Below, piece by piece: positions 1 through 9,007 of a DNA stretch of 64,000 bases. The translations under genes and the position numbers were made by a program. Location: NCBI RefSeq assembly GCF_001543895.1, contig NZ_JYIJ01000018.1:558001-622000 (forward strand). The letters are read 5' to 3'. Within the stretch, counting starts at the first letter, position 1. Each line of letters begins with the position of its first letter. The notes below the pieces were generated by a model, which was given only the letters and a program-made list of their open reading frames with translations, searched no databases and was not told the origin of the DNA. This stretch comes from Carbonactinospora thermoautotrophica. GTDB taxonomy: Bacteria > Actinomycetota > Actinomycetes > Streptomycetales > Carbonactinosporaceae.

Positions 1-648
1 GTCGTCACCGGCATGCAGCACTACACGAAGCTGGACGAACACGCCCCGCTCGCGGCGGCGTTCGCGGCGGTCGGGCACCCCGGCTTCGCCGTGATCATCG
101 CCCTCGGCGGGCTCGCTGGCCTGACCACGGTCGTCATGATCCTCATGCTCGGCCAAGCCCGCGTGCTCTTCGCGATGAGCCGCGACCACCTGCTGCCGCC
201 TGCCTTCGCGAAGGTCCACCCGCGGTTCGGCACGCCCTACCGGATCCAGATCACCGTCGGCGTCATGACCGCGATCCTGGCCGGCTTCATCCCGCTCGCC
301 GCCCTCGCTGAGATGGTGAACATCGGCACGCTGTGCGCGTTCGTGCTGGTGTCGATCGCGGTGATCATCCTGCGGCGCACGCGTCCGGATCTGCGCCGCG
401 CGTTCCGCACGCCGCTCGTCCCGCTGGTCCCGGCCTTCTCGGCGCTCGCCGCCTTCTACCTGATGCTCAACCTGGCGGTCGAGACGTGGCTTCGGTTCCT
501 GGTCTGGATGGTGATCGGCTTCTTCATCTACTTCCTGTACAGCCGCAGCCACTCCAAGCTGGCCCGGCTCGTCGGCGACGAGGTCGCCGGCGAGCGGGAG
601 GTGCTGGCGGAAACCACCTTCCCGAGCGACCGCGACGGCAAGCAGTGA
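1..648 (+). CDS. APC-family amino acid permease, C-terminal part
   Basis: Cut by the window edge: the frame is open from the first base, so only the last 215 residues are seen. Family role: proton-coupled uptake or exchange of amino acids across the inner membrane. About five hydrophobic segments are visible: around the stretch with IIALGGLAGL, then IQITVGVMTAI, GTLCAFVLVSIAVIIL, PAFSALAAFYLML and FLVWMVIGFFIYFLY. The Arg-rich loop RRTRPDLRRAF followed by a short TM pair is typical of the cationic amino acid transporter/YfnA branch. It ends in a charged cytoplasmic tail. Substrate cannot be told from this part. The family call is firm; the substrate is open. Confidence 0.88.
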   Translation, partial: VVTGMQHYTKLDEHAPLAAAFAAVGHPGFAVIIALGGLAGLTTVVMILMLGQARVLFAMSRDHLLPPAFAKVHPRFGTPYRIQITVGVMTAILAGFIPLAALAEMVNIGTLCAFVLVSIAVIILRRTRPDLRRAFRTPLVPLVPAFSALAAFYLMLNLAVETWLRFLVWMVIGFFIYFLYSRSHSKLARLVGDEVAGEREVLAETTFPSDRDGKQ

Positions 649-781
649 CCCTGCCCGCCCCGACGGCCCCGGGGTTACGCCTTGCCCGAAGGCCGGCAAG
701 GGTGTGGTTTTCCCGCGAATGGTGCGAGAATGCCGCAACGGGTCTGACGATCCGCAAGGCGAAAAGGAATGCAGAAAAGGA

Positions 782-1945
782 ATGCCTCAGACGGAGCTGG
801 GCAAAGTGGTGGCGATCGCGCGGGAGATCGCCGATGACGTCATCGCCCGCGACGCTGAGGCTGTGGACCGGGAGAGCCGCTGGCCGGAGGCGGGGCTGCG
901 GGCACTGCAGGAGCGGCTGGGCGGGCTGACGGTCCCCGCGCGGCTGGGCGGGCTGGGGCACGGGCTGCTCGCGGTCGCCAGGGTGTGCGAGACCATCGGC
1001 CGGTACTGCGCGTCGACCGGCATCTGCTTCGGCATGCACACGGTCGCGACGGCGGTGCTCGCCGCGAAGGCGAGCCCCGACCAGGAGGAGCGCTACCTGG
1101 GGCCGATCGCCCGGGGCGAGCACTTGACCACCCTCGCGTTGAGCGAACCCGGCACCGGTGTGGAGTTCTGGCTGCCGCAGACCCGCATGGCCAGGACCGA
1201 GGACGGCCTGCTGCGTCTTCACGGGACCAAGAGTTTCGTGACCAACGGCGGGCACGCGGACTCGTACGTGGTGGGCGTGGTCGCCGCCGAGCCGGATGCT
1301 CCCCCGGGGGAGTTCTCCGTCGTCGTCGTGGACGGCGACGCCTCGGGCCTGGCCTGGCAGGGCGACTGGCAGGGGTTCGGGATGCGCGGGAGCGCGGCGC
1401 GCACGGTCCGGCTGCAGGACGTGCCGGTGCCGGCCCAGAACCTGCTGGGCAAGGGCGGGGACCAGATCTGGTACGTCTTCAACGTGGTCACCCCCTACTT
1501 CCTGATGGCCATGGCCGGCACCTACCTCGGTGTCGCCTCCGCCGCCGTGGAGGATGCGCGCCAGCACCTGCGGCGGCGCAGCCACGTCCTCAGTGGTCCG
1601 CGGCTCAGCCAACAGGACGTCCCGCAGCACCGTCTCGGCACGTTGTGGGCGCAGGTGGAGCGCACCCGGAGGCTGATCTACCACGCGGCCGCGGATGCCG
1701 AGGCGGGCGGGCCGGAGGCGCTGCTGGGGCTGTGCTCGGCCAAGGCCGAGGCGGCCGAATGCGCAGTCGAGGCGACGAACGAGGCGATGACGCTCGTCGG
1801 CGGGATCGGGTATCGGGAGGGCTCGCCGCTGCAGCGTTACCTGCGCGACACGCGGGCCGCGCACGTGATGTCCCCGCCCACGGACCTGCTGCGCGTCTGG
1901 GTCGGCAGGGCGCTGCTCGACGAGCCGTTGCTCGGCAGGGTCTGA
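782..1945 (+). CDS. acyl-CoA dehydrogenase-like flavoprotein
   Basis: 387 residues. Three-domain acyl-CoA dehydrogenase fold: helical N-terminus, FAD-binding motif ALSEPGTG near residue 115, GTKSFVTNG near 145 and GFGMRGSAARTV near 200, then a C-terminal helical bundle with GGIGYREGSPLQRY. The C-terminus has a MSPPTDLLRVWVGRALL stretch where many dehydrogenases carry the catalytic-Glu segment (IYEGT), so the exact chemistry may differ (dehydrogenase or flavin monooxygenase-like); this is inference. I chose ATG 782, just after an AAAAGG run; in-frame starts at 704 and 719 would only add a Cys/Arg-rich, unconserved-looking leader. The next gene starts 2 bases after the stop, suggesting coupled translation. 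Confidence 0.85.
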   Translation: MPQTELGKVVAIAREIADDVIARDAEAVDRESRWPEAGLRALQERLGGLTVPARLGGLGHGLLAVARVCETIGRYCASTGICFGMHTVATAVLAAKASPDQEERYLGPIARGEHLTTLALSEPGTGVEFWLPQTRMARTEDGLLRLHGTKSFVTNGGHADSYVVGVVAAEPDAPPGEFSVVVVDGDASGLAWQGDWQGFGMRGSAARTVRLQDVPVPAQNLLGKGGDQIWYVFNVVTPYFLMAMAGTYLGVASAAVEDARQHLRRRSHVLSGPRLSQQDVPQHRLGTLWAQVERTRRLIYHAAADAEAGGPEALLGLCSAKAEAAECAVEATNEAMTLVGGIGYREGSPLQRYLRDTRAAHVMSPPTDLLRVWVGRALLDEPLLGRV

Positions 1946-1947
1946 CC

Positions 1948-4836
1948 ATGCGCCGGGTGGCCCTGGTGGGTTGCGCCGTGGACGTCGAGTCCCGACTCCG
2001 GCACGCCCTGTCCGACGTCACCGTCGAGGTGCTCGGACCCGACGACCTGACCGGTTGGCTCGGGAACGACGACCCCGCGGTGGTGGTGCTCGGGCCGGCT
2101 GTCGACAACGCCGAGCGGATCGTCCAGCGGCTACGCCTCCAGGGGGCCCGCCTGCCGTGCGTCGTGCTGCGCGACGCTCGCCGGAGCGACCCCGCGAGCA
2201 CCGTGCTGTCCCTGATGGCCGGCGAGGACGTTCGGGAGCTGGACGCCGGCCAGGACCTGCCCGCGGTGATCGCGGGCATGCTGGCGCGGGCGGAGGGGCA
2301 CCACCGGTACCGGGCGACCCTGTCCGCGGTCCAGCAGCAACTGGACGTCGCCGACACGATCCGGCGCCAGATCGGGGACCGGTTGTTCGGCGACTTCCTG
2401 AGCCACGCCCCGATAGGCGCGGTCGTGCTCGACGACCACGGTGTGCTGCGGGGCTGGAACCACCGCGCCGGGCGGCTGCTGGACCTCGCCGAGCCGGAAG
2501 CGCTCGGCCTGCCGTTCGCGGAGCTGTTCCCCGAACCGGACCGCCCGCGGCTACGCGCCCTCCTCGGCGCCTCCCACGCCGAGGAGGGCGAGGAGCCCCT
2601 GTTCGAGCGGCTGGGGTCGGACGGCCGGTTCCAGGCGGTGGAACTCAACCTGCAGCGGGTGACCGATCCGGCCGGCGAGCAGCACCTGCTGGTCGTCGTG
2701 CGCGACGTGACCGTGCGTGTCCTGGCACAGCGGGAGCTCGCCGAGCGGACCCGACAGACGAGCCTCGCCGCCGAGGTCGGGGCCGCCGTCGCCAGTTCCG
2801 ATCCGCTGCCCGAGCGGCTGCGCCGGTGCTGCGAGGCGGTCGTGGGCCGTCTGGACGCCGCGCTCGCCCGGATCTGGGTCCTGAACGAGGCGTCGCAGAC
2901 GCTGGAGCTGCGGGCCAGCGCCGGCATGTACACGCACCTGGACGGGGAATCCAGCCGGATCCCGGTCGGCTCCGGGCGGGTCGGCCAGGTCGCCGCGGCA
3001 CGCAGGCCCCACCTGAGCAACGCCCTGCTGGGCGAGCTGTGGCGCGAAGACCGGGAGTGGGCCCGCAGCGAGGGCGTGGTGGCCTTCGCCGGGTACCCGC
3101 TCGTCAGCCAGGACCGGCTGGTGGGGGTCCTGGCCCTGTACGCCCGGCACCTGCTCGCCGCGAGCACCATCGAGGCGCTGGAGATGATCGCCGACCAGAT
3201 CGCGGTGGGGATCGCGGAGGACCGGTTGCTGCGCGACCTGCGGGCCGCCGAGTCCCGGTACCGGCACCTGGTGGAGGACGTCGAGGCGATCGTGTGGGAG
3301 GCGCACCCGACGACGGGGCGGTTCTCGTTCGTCAGCCCCCGGGCTGAACAACTCCTCGGCTACCCGGTCGAGCGATGGCTTGCCGAGCCGGGGTTCCTGA
3401 CCGGCATCGTGCACCCCGAGGACGGGCACCTGCTGACGACCGTGGGCCTGCCGGAGGAGACCGAGCAGCGGGAGTACCGGCTGCGCGCCGCCGACGGGCG
3501 CGTCGTGTGGGTGTACGAGGTGGTCAGCGTGCTGCGGGACGCCGACGGCGAGGCCGACCGCGTCCGCGGGGTCATGGTGGACCTGACCCGGCGCAAGCTG
3601 GAGGAGCGACGCCAGACGGCGCAGTACGCGGTCACCCGCGTGCTCGCCGACGCCGAGAACCCGAAGACCGCCTTCCCGGCGGTCCTGCGTGTCCTGGGCG
3701 AGCACCTGGGCATCGACGCGGCCGCCCTGTGGCTCCTCGACGGGCGCCGCCGGCGCCTGAGCCGCGCCGAGTCGTGGATGGTCCCCGAGTTGGCGGAGTC
3801 GGCCGTGACCACCAGGCTCCTCATCGAGGAGGGCTACGGGCTACCGGGCCGGGTCTGGGCGACGGGCGAGCCCGCGTGGGTCGTCGACCTCGGCGCGGAC
3901 ACCGCCTCCCCCTGGGCCCGGGAGGCGGTGGCGACCGGCCTGCGGCACGCGTTCTGCGTCCCCATCAGGGTCGCCGGGAGCTTCCACGGCGCGCTCGAGT
4001 GCTACAGCCGCGCCCCGGCGCCGCGCGACGAGGGGTTGCTGCGGCTGATGGACAGTATCACCAGCCAGATCGGGCACTTCCTGACCCGGGCGCGGGCCGA
4101 GGAGGAGCGGGCGGCCGTCGCCGAGGCCTTGCAGCGGCCCCTGCTCCCGCCCCGTCTGCCGGAGATCCCCGGGGTCCGGCTCGCCGCCCGTTACCGGCCG
4201 CACGGGCACGCGATCACGGTCGGCGGTGACTTCTACGACGTGTTCCCGACCCCGGACGGCGCCTGGGCGCTCGCCCTCGGCGACGTCTCCGGCAAGGGCC
4301 CGGAGGCGGCCGCGATCACGGGCATCGCCCGCCACACGCTGTGGGCGGCCAGCCAGCACTCCGCCGAGCCGGGCTATGTGCTGGACCTGCTCAACCAGGC
4401 CATCCTGCGGGACGAGACGCCCCGGTTCTGCACCCTGGTGTACGTTCGACTGCAGCCGGAGGAGGACGGACGGGCCCGCCTGGACGTCGCCTGCGCAGGG
4501 CACCCCCCGCCTCTTCTGCTCCACGCCGACGGCACCGGCGCCACCCTCGGCGTCCGGGAGCTGCCGGTCGGTTTCTTCCCGGACGTGAAGCATTCGGTGC
4601 GGACGCTGTACCTCGGGCCCGGGGACAGCTTCGTCCTGTACACCGACGGGATCACCGAGGGCGGGGGAGCCGGTGACGCGCTCGACGCGGACGAGCTGCT
4701 CGCGACCGTGCGGTCGGCGGGTGCGCTCCACGCCGACGAGCTCGCCGACCGGATCCTCGCCGATGCCCTACGCCGGTGGGGTGACCGACTCCGCGACGAC
4801 CTTGCGGTTCTCGTGGTCCAGGTGCCCGCGGCGTGA
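1948..4836 (+). CDS. PAS/GAF sensor PP2C-type serine phosphatase (RsbU-like)
   Basis: 962 residues, no membrane segment. Order: degenerate receiver-like domain (1-110), PAS (about 147-270, GAVVLDDHGVLRGWN), GAF (280-425), PAS with PAC (435-550, YRHLVEDVEAIVWEA), GAF (555-715) and a C-terminal SpoIIE/PP2C phosphatase (about 735-962). Metal-binding acids are visible in GGDFYDV, ALGDVSGKGPEA, LYTDGITEG and RDDLAVLV. The receiver-like part has VVVLGPAV where a phosphorylatable Asp would be expected, so it is probably not phosphorylated. Enzymes of this type dephosphorylate STAS anti-anti-sigma factors, and a STAS gene follows 79 bases downstream, so it is likely the upstream signal input of a partner-switching circuit. 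The signal is unknown. Confidence 0.9.
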   Translation: MRRVALVGCAVDVESRLRHALSDVTVEVLGPDDLTGWLGNDDPAVVVLGPAVDNAERIVQRLRLQGARLPCVVLRDARRSDPASTVLSLMAGEDVRELDAGQDLPAVIAGMLARAEGHHRYRATLSAVQQQLDVADTIRRQIGDRLFGDFLSHAPIGAVVLDDHGVLRGWNHRAGRLLDLAEPEALGLPFAELFPEPDRPRLRALLGASHAEEGEEPLFERLGSDGRFQAVELNLQRVTDPAGEQHLLVVVRDVTVRVLAQRELAERTRQTSLAAEVGAAVASSDPLPERLRRCCEAVVGRLDAALARIWVLNEASQTLELRASAGMYTHLDGESSRIPVGSGRVGQVAAARRPHLSNALLGELWREDREWARSEGVVAFAGYPLVSQDRLVGVLALYARHLLAASTIEALEMIADQIAVGIAEDRLLRDLRAAESRYRHLVEDVEAIVWEAHPTTGRFSFVSPRAEQLLGYPVERWLAEPGFLTGIVHPEDGHLLTTVGLPEETEQREYRLRAADGRVVWVYEVVSVLRDADGEADRVRGVMVDLTRRKLEERRQTAQYAVTRVLADAENPKTAFPAVLRVLGEHLGIDAAALWLLDGRRRRLSRAESWMVPELAESAVTTRLLIEEGYGLPGRVWATGEPAWVVDLGADTASPWAREAVATGLRHAFCVPIRVAGSFHGALECYSRAPAPRDEGLLRLMDSITSQIGHFLTRARAEEERAAVAEALQRPLLPPRLPEIPGVRLAARYRPHGHAITVGGDFYDVFPTPDGAWALALGDVSGKGPEAAAITGIARHTLWAASQHSAEPGYVLDLLNQAILRDETPRFCTLVYVRLQPEEDGRARLDVACAGHPPPLLLHADGTGATLGVRELPVGFFPDVKHSVRTLYLGPGDSFVLYTDGITEGGGAGDALDADELLATVRSAGALHADELADRILADALRRWGDRLRDDLAVLVVQVPAA

Positions 4837-4860
4837 CGTCGCACGCACCTGCTCGCTGTT

Positions 4861-4880
4861 CATAAAAGTCCATAAAAGTC
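4861..4880. repeat. 10-bp tandem repeat (cataaaagtc x2)
   Basis: Two perfect adjacent copies of CATAAAAGTC lie between the phosphatase stop and the STAS start. They are AT-rich against a GC-rich background, so they may contribute to a promoter or binding site for the STAS gene. No clear -35/-10 pair can be assigned. Confidence 0.6.
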
Positions 4881-4915
4881 CGCATAGGAACCGCCCGCGA
4901 AGGTCCGGAGGGACA

Positions 4916-5287
4916 GTGGATCACCTCGAACCGTCACCCCTCAAGGTCACTCTGGTCGACCACCGACGCGGCCATGCGGTGATCGCGGTCGAGGGCGAGA
5001 TCGACTTCACCTCCGCGCCGGCGCTGCGCCAGCAGGTGTCGCAGTTGCTCGGCGACCGGCACCGTCAACTGATCCTCGACCTGGCCGAGGTCCAGCGGTG
5101 CGACTCGGCGGGGCTGGCCTGCCTCGTGGCCATGTTCCGTCAGCTCCGGGAGGATGGTGGTTCCCTGCACCTGGTCGGGGTCCGGCCGACGGTGCACCGG
5201 CTGCTGGAGATCACGTCGCTGCACACGCTGTTCCCGATCCACCGGACCGCCGCCGACGTGCCCGCGTCGGCCCCCGACCTCGGCTGA
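4916..5287 (+). CDS. STAS-domain anti-sigma factor antagonist
   Basis: 123 residues forming a single STAS domain. EGEIDFTSAPALRQQV and LILDLAEVQRCDSAGLACLV are the family signatures, and the Ser in CDSAGL is the expected phosphorylation site of SpoIIAA/RsbV proteins. In the unphosphorylated form such proteins bind the anti-sigma kinase and free the sigma factor. GTG at 4916 was chosen because GGAGGGA (4907-4913) sits just upstream and homology begins there; a longer upstream frame only shadows the phosphatase gene. It pairs with the PP2C phosphatase upstream. It may also feed the RsbW/SigB set near 53-55 kb, but that gene group has its own STAS protein. Confidence 0.9.
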   Translation: MDHLEPSPLKVTLVDHRRGHAVIAVEGEIDFTSAPALRQQVSQLLGDRHRQLILDLAEVQRCDSAGLACLVAMFRQLREDGGSLHLVGVRPTVHRLLEITSLHTLFPIHRTAADVPASAPDLG

Positions 5288-5327
5288 CCGGCGGCGGGAC
5301 CCCGACGACCCGCCGCTGGAAAGGCGT

Positions 5328-5359
5328 GCGGGGCCGGAGCCGTACGGCTCCGGCCCCGC
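5328..5359. terminator. bidirectional hairpin terminator
   Basis: Perfect inverted repeat, 14-bp stem (GCGGGGCCGGAGCC) with a GTAC centre, between the convergent STAS gene and fadB. There is no T-tract, as is common for terminators in GC-rich actinobacteria. Confidence 0.8.
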
Positions 5360-5371
5360 CTCGGCCGGGCA

Positions 5372-7489
5372 TCAGGCCGGCAGGCTGGCCACGCCCTTCG
5401 GCAGGAAGCGCTTGCCGTTGACCTTCTCGGAGATGCCGGTCCGGTCCAGGTACGGCGTGATGCCGCCCAGGTGGAACGGCCAGCCGGCGCCGAGGATCAT
5501 GCACAGGTCGATGTCCTGCGGCTCGGCGACCACGCCCTCCTCGAGCATGATGCGGATCTCCTCGGCGAGCGCCGCGAGCGCGCGCTCGCGCACCTGCTCG
5601 GCGGTGGACGGGGAATCGCCCTGCTGGACGACGGCCGCGACCTCCGGGTCCAGGTACGGCCGGCCCTTCTCGTCCCAGGCCCAGATGCCGGGCTTGCCCA
5701 GCTCCACGACCTTGCGCATGTTCTCCGACACGTGGAACCGGTCGGGGAACTGGGCGTGCATGTACTCGGCCACGTGCAGCGCGACGCCCGGGCCGACCAG
5801 CTGCAGCAGCACGAACGGGGACATCGGCAGGCCGAGCGGCTCGACCGAGGAGTCCGCGACCTCGAACGGCGTGCCCTCGTCGACGCACTTGACGATCTCG
5901 CTGAGGAACCGGGTGAGAATCCGGTTCACGACGAACGCCGGCCGGTCCTTCACCAGCACGCAGGACTTCTTGAGCTGCTTGCCGACGGCGAAGGCGGTCG
6001 CCAGCGTGGGGTCGTCGGTCTTCTCGGCCTTGACGACCTCCAGCAGCGGCAGCACCGCGACCGGGTTGAAGAAGTGGAAGCCCACGACCCGCTCGGGGTG
6101 CTCCAGCTTGCTGGCCATCTCGGTGACCGACAGCGAGGAGGTGTTGGTGGCGAGCACGCACTCGGCGGAGACGACCGCCTCCACCTCGGCGAACACCGCC
6201 TGCTTGACCTTCATCTCCTCGAAGACCGCCTCGATGACGAACTCGGCGTCGGCGAAGGCGGACTTGTCCAGGGAGCCGGTGACGTTGGCCTTGTAGCGGT
6301 TGGCCTTGTCCTGCGACAGTCGGCCCTTGGCGACCAGCTTGTCCAGCTCGCCGTGGACGTACGCGATGCCCTTGTCGATGCGCTCGGAGTCCAGGTCGGT
6401 CATGACGACCGGCACCTCCAGCCGCCGGGCGAACAGCAGCGCCAGCTGGCTCGCCATCAGGCCGGCGCCGACGATGCCGACCTTGGTGACCGGGCGGGCG
6501 AGCGACTTGTCCGGGGCGCCCACGGGCCGCTTGGCGCGCTTTTGGACCAGTTCGAAGGAGTACAGGCCGGCGCGCAGCTCCTCGCTCATGACCAGGTCGG
6601 CCAGCGCCTCGTCCTCGGCGGCGAACGCCTCGTCCCTCGAGGCGGTCCTGGCCAGTTTGATCAGGTCCAGCGCCCGGTAGGGGGCCGGCGCCGCGCCGTG
6701 CAGCTTCTGGTCGGCGATCGCCTTGCCGCGGGCGAGCGCGTTGTCCCAGGCCTCGCCGCGGTCGACCGCGCGGCGCTGGACCGTGGTCTTGTCCGTCAGC
6801 ACCTCGGCCGCCCAGTACAGCGAGCGCTCCAGGAAATCGGCCGGCTCGAAGATCGCGTCGGCGATGCCCAGCTCGTACGCCGTGCGACCGTTGATCATCT
6901 TGTTCTGGTTCAGCGGGTTCTCGATGATCACGGTCACGGCCGCGTCCGCGCCGATCAGGTTGGGCAGCAGGTAGGTGCCGCCCCAGCCGGGAACGAGGCC
7001 GAGGAAGCACTCGGGCAGCGCGAGCGCCGTCACGCCGGAGGAGACCGTCCGGTAGGTGCAGTGCAACGCCACCTCCAGGCCGCCGCCCAGGGCCGCGCCG
7101 TTGACGAACGCGAACGTCGGCACCTTGAACTCGCCCAGCCGGCGGAACACCTGGTGGCCGAGCCGGCCGATCTGGAGCGCCTGCTCGCGGCTGGTGATCT
7201 TCGGCACGCCGGTGAGGTCCGCGCCGACGCAGAAGATGAACGGCTTACCGGTGATGCCCACGCCGACGACGTTCTCCTGCTCGACCTGGTCGAGCGCCGC
7301 GTCGAGCGAGGTCAGCCCGCCGGGGCCGAAGGTGTTCGGCTTGGTGTGGTCGTGCCCGTTGTCGAGCGTGATCAACGCGAACCGCCCGGCGCCCAGCGGC
7401 AGGTCGACGTACTGGACGAGCGCCCGGGTGACGACCTCGTCCGGGTTGTGAACCTCGTCGGCCGGACGCTGCGTCGACGTGTTACTCAC
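5372..7489 (-). CDS. fadB: trifunctional-type enoyl-CoA hydratase/3-hydroxyacyl-CoA dehydrogenase
   Basis: 705 residues; alpha subunit of the beta-oxidation complex. The N-terminal crotonase half (about 1-310) has FCVGADLTG and GGGLEVALHC, the oxyanion-hole regions. The C-terminal half has the NAD-binding motif VGIVGAGLMASQLA (about 335), ATNTSSLSVTEMAS and VGFHFFNPVAVLPLLEVV, which carries the catalytic His-Phe-Phe-Asn-Pro. It converts trans-2-enoyl-CoA to 3-ketoacyl-CoA for the thiolase encoded upstream. GTG at 7489 overlaps the thiolase stop in a GTGA, so the two are translationally coupled. A longer ATG frame from 7561 would run into the thiolase and is rejected. The gene pair matches my memory of Streptomyces SCO6026-6027. 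Confidence 0.95.
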   Translation of the reverse strand: MSNTSTQRPADEVHNPDEVVTRALVQYVDLPLGAGRFALITLDNGHDHTKPNTFGPGGLTSLDAALDQVEQENVVGVGITGKPFIFCVGADLTGVPKITSREQALQIGRLGHQVFRRLGEFKVPTFAFVNGAALGGGLEVALHCTYRTVSSGVTALALPECFLGLVPGWGGTYLLPNLIGADAAVTVIIENPLNQNKMINGRTAYELGIADAIFEPADFLERSLYWAAEVLTDKTTVQRRAVDRGEAWDNALARGKAIADQKLHGAAPAPYRALDLIKLARTASRDEAFAAEDEALADLVMSEELRAGLYSFELVQKRAKRPVGAPDKSLARPVTKVGIVGAGLMASQLALLFARRLEVPVVMTDLDSERIDKGIAYVHGELDKLVAKGRLSQDKANRYKANVTGSLDKSAFADAEFVIEAVFEEMKVKQAVFAEVEAVVSAECVLATNTSSLSVTEMASKLEHPERVVGFHFFNPVAVLPLLEVVKAEKTDDPTLATAFAVGKQLKKSCVLVKDRPAFVVNRILTRFLSEIVKCVDEGTPFEVADSSVEPLGLPMSPFVLLQLVGPGVALHVAEYMHAQFPDRFHVSENMRKVVELGKPGIWAWDEKGRPYLDPEVAAVVQQGDSPSTAEQVRERALAALAEEIRIMLEEGVVAEPQDIDLCMILGAGWPFHLGGITPYLDRTGISEKVNGKRFLPKGVASLPA

Positions 7490-8697
7490 TGTGCGTCCTC
7501 CTTGCCGCTCCAGTAGGGGTTCTCCCAGATGACGGTGCCGCCCATGCCGAAGCCGACGCACATGGCGGTCAGGCCGTACCGGACCTCGGGGTGCTCCTCG
7601 AACTGGCGCGCGAGCTGCGTCATGAGCCGGACGCCGGAGGAGGCGAGCGGGTGGCCGATCGCGATCGCGCCGCCGTAGGGGTTGACCCGCGGGTCGTCGT
7701 CGGCGATGCCGAAGTGCTCCAGGAACGCGAGCACCTGCACGGCGAACGCCTCGTTGAGCTCGAACAGCCCGATGTCCTCGATCGTCAGCCCGGCCTTGGC
7801 CAGCGCCTTCTCGGTCGAGGGAATCGGGCCGACGCCCATGAACTCGGGCTCCACGCCGGCGAAGGCGTAGGAGACCAGCCGCATCCGGATCGGCAGGCCC
7901 AGCTCGCGGGCGACGTCCTCGGCGGCCAGGATGCAGGCGGTCGCGCCGTCGTTGAGGCCGGCCGCGTTACCGGCAGTGACCCGACCGTGCGGGCGGAACG
8001 GGGTCTTCAGGCCGGCAAGCGCCTCCAGGGTGGTGTCCGGGCGCGGCTGCTCGTCGGCGGTGGCCAGTCCCCAGCCCTTCTCCTTGCTGGGGGTCGCCAC
8101 CGGGACCAGGTCGCGCTGGATCTTGCCCTCGGCGTACGCCTTGGCGAGCTTTTGCTGACTGGCGAGCGCGAACCGGTCGGCGCGCTCCTTGGTGAGCCGC
8201 GGGTACCGGTCGTGGAGGTTCTCCGCGGTCTGGCCCATGACGAGCGCCGAGGGGTCGACGAGCTTCTCGGCCAGGAACCGCGGGTTGGGGTCCACGCCCT
8301 CGCCCATCGGGTGGTGGCCCATGTGCTCGACGCCGCCGGCGATCACCACGTCGTACGCGCCGAAGGCGATGCCCGAGGCGGTGGTGGTGACCGCGGTCAT
8401 CGCGCCCGCGCACATGCGGTCGATCGCGTAGCCGGGCACGGTCTTGGGGAGCCCGGCCAGGATGCTGGCGGTGCGGCCGATCGTGAGGCCCTGGTCGCCG
8501 GTCTGGGTGGTGGCGGCGATCGCGACGTCGTCGATGCGCTCCGGGGGCAGGTTCGGGTTGCGCCGCAGCAGCTCCCGGATGCAGTTGACGACGAGATCAT
8601 CGGCCCGGGTCTCGGCGTACATGCCCTTGGGCCCGGCCTTGCCGAACGGGGTGCGGACGCCGTCGACGAAGACGACGTCGCGAGCGGTACGGGGCAC
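7486..8697 (-). CDS. fadA: acetyl-CoA C-acyltransferase (3-ketoacyl-CoA thiolase)
   Basis: 403 residues, normal thiolase length. The nucleophilic Cys is at residue 96 in DRMCAGAM. The C-terminal active-site motifs are NPYGGAIAIGHPLASSG and TAMCVGFGMGG. It cleaves 3-ketoacyl-CoA with CoA to acetyl-CoA and a shortened acyl-CoA. GTG start at 8697 with AGGAGG eight bases upstream. First gene of a two-gene operon with fadB. A TACT-N4-AGTA palindrome 38-49 bases upstream of the start is the likely operator. Confidence 0.96.
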   Translation of the reverse strand: MPRTARDVVFVDGVRTPFGKAGPKGMYAETRADDLVVNCIRELLRRNPNLPPERIDDVAIAATTQTGDQGLTIGRTASILAGLPKTVPGYAIDRMCAGAMTAVTTTASGIAFGAYDVVIAGGVEHMGHHPMGEGVDPNPRFLAEKLVDPSALVMGQTAENLHDRYPRLTKERADRFALASQQKLAKAYAEGKIQRDLVPVATPSKEKGWGLATADEQPRPDTTLEALAGLKTPFRPHGRVTAGNAAGLNDGATACILAAEDVARELGLPIRMRLVSYAFAGVEPEFMGVGPIPSTEKALAKAGLTIEDIGLFELNEAFAVQVLAFLEHFGIADDDPRVNPYGGAIAIGHPLASSGVRLMTQLARQFEEHPEVRYGLTAMCVGFGMGGTVIWENPYWSGKEDAQ

Positions 8698-9007
8698 TGG
8701 TGTTACCTCCTGCCACGAGTACTGCGACTTATGCTACTCGCCAGTAACAACGTACGGAACCACAGGCCGGGAGTGACCGTCGGGGTGCTCTCGCCCCATC
8801 CTCCGATACCCGGTCCGACCTGCGCGAAGAGCGACCGGGCAGCCGGGACGGCGTGTCGCGCCCAGGCCCGCCAGCCCGGCGCTGTGCGTCGACGTCGAAA
8901 CCGGCCCGTCCCGCTGAGGTGCTCATGGCTCGATGGGGTGGCCCCCGGGCGGAACCGGCCGGATACCCACTCGCGGAAGGTCGTTTCCGCTGTACTGTTG
9001 CCCTGCG
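8698..9007. other. intergenic region between divergent fadA and FAD oxidoreductase genes
   Basis: 310 bases between divergent starts. It holds the fadA ribosome-binding site (AGGAGG), the palindrome at 8735-8746 and presumably both promoters. Reading frames across it show no family resemblance, and I support no gene here. Confidence 0.6.
8735..8746. promoter_or_regulatory. TACT-N4-AGTA palindrome, candidate operator of fadAB
   Basis: TACTCGCCAGTA forms an inverted repeat TACT/AGTA around CGCC, 38 bases upstream of the fadA start. Its position fits an operator for a TetR-type regulator of fatty acid degradation. The regulator is not encoded in this window as far as I can see. Confidence 0.45.
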
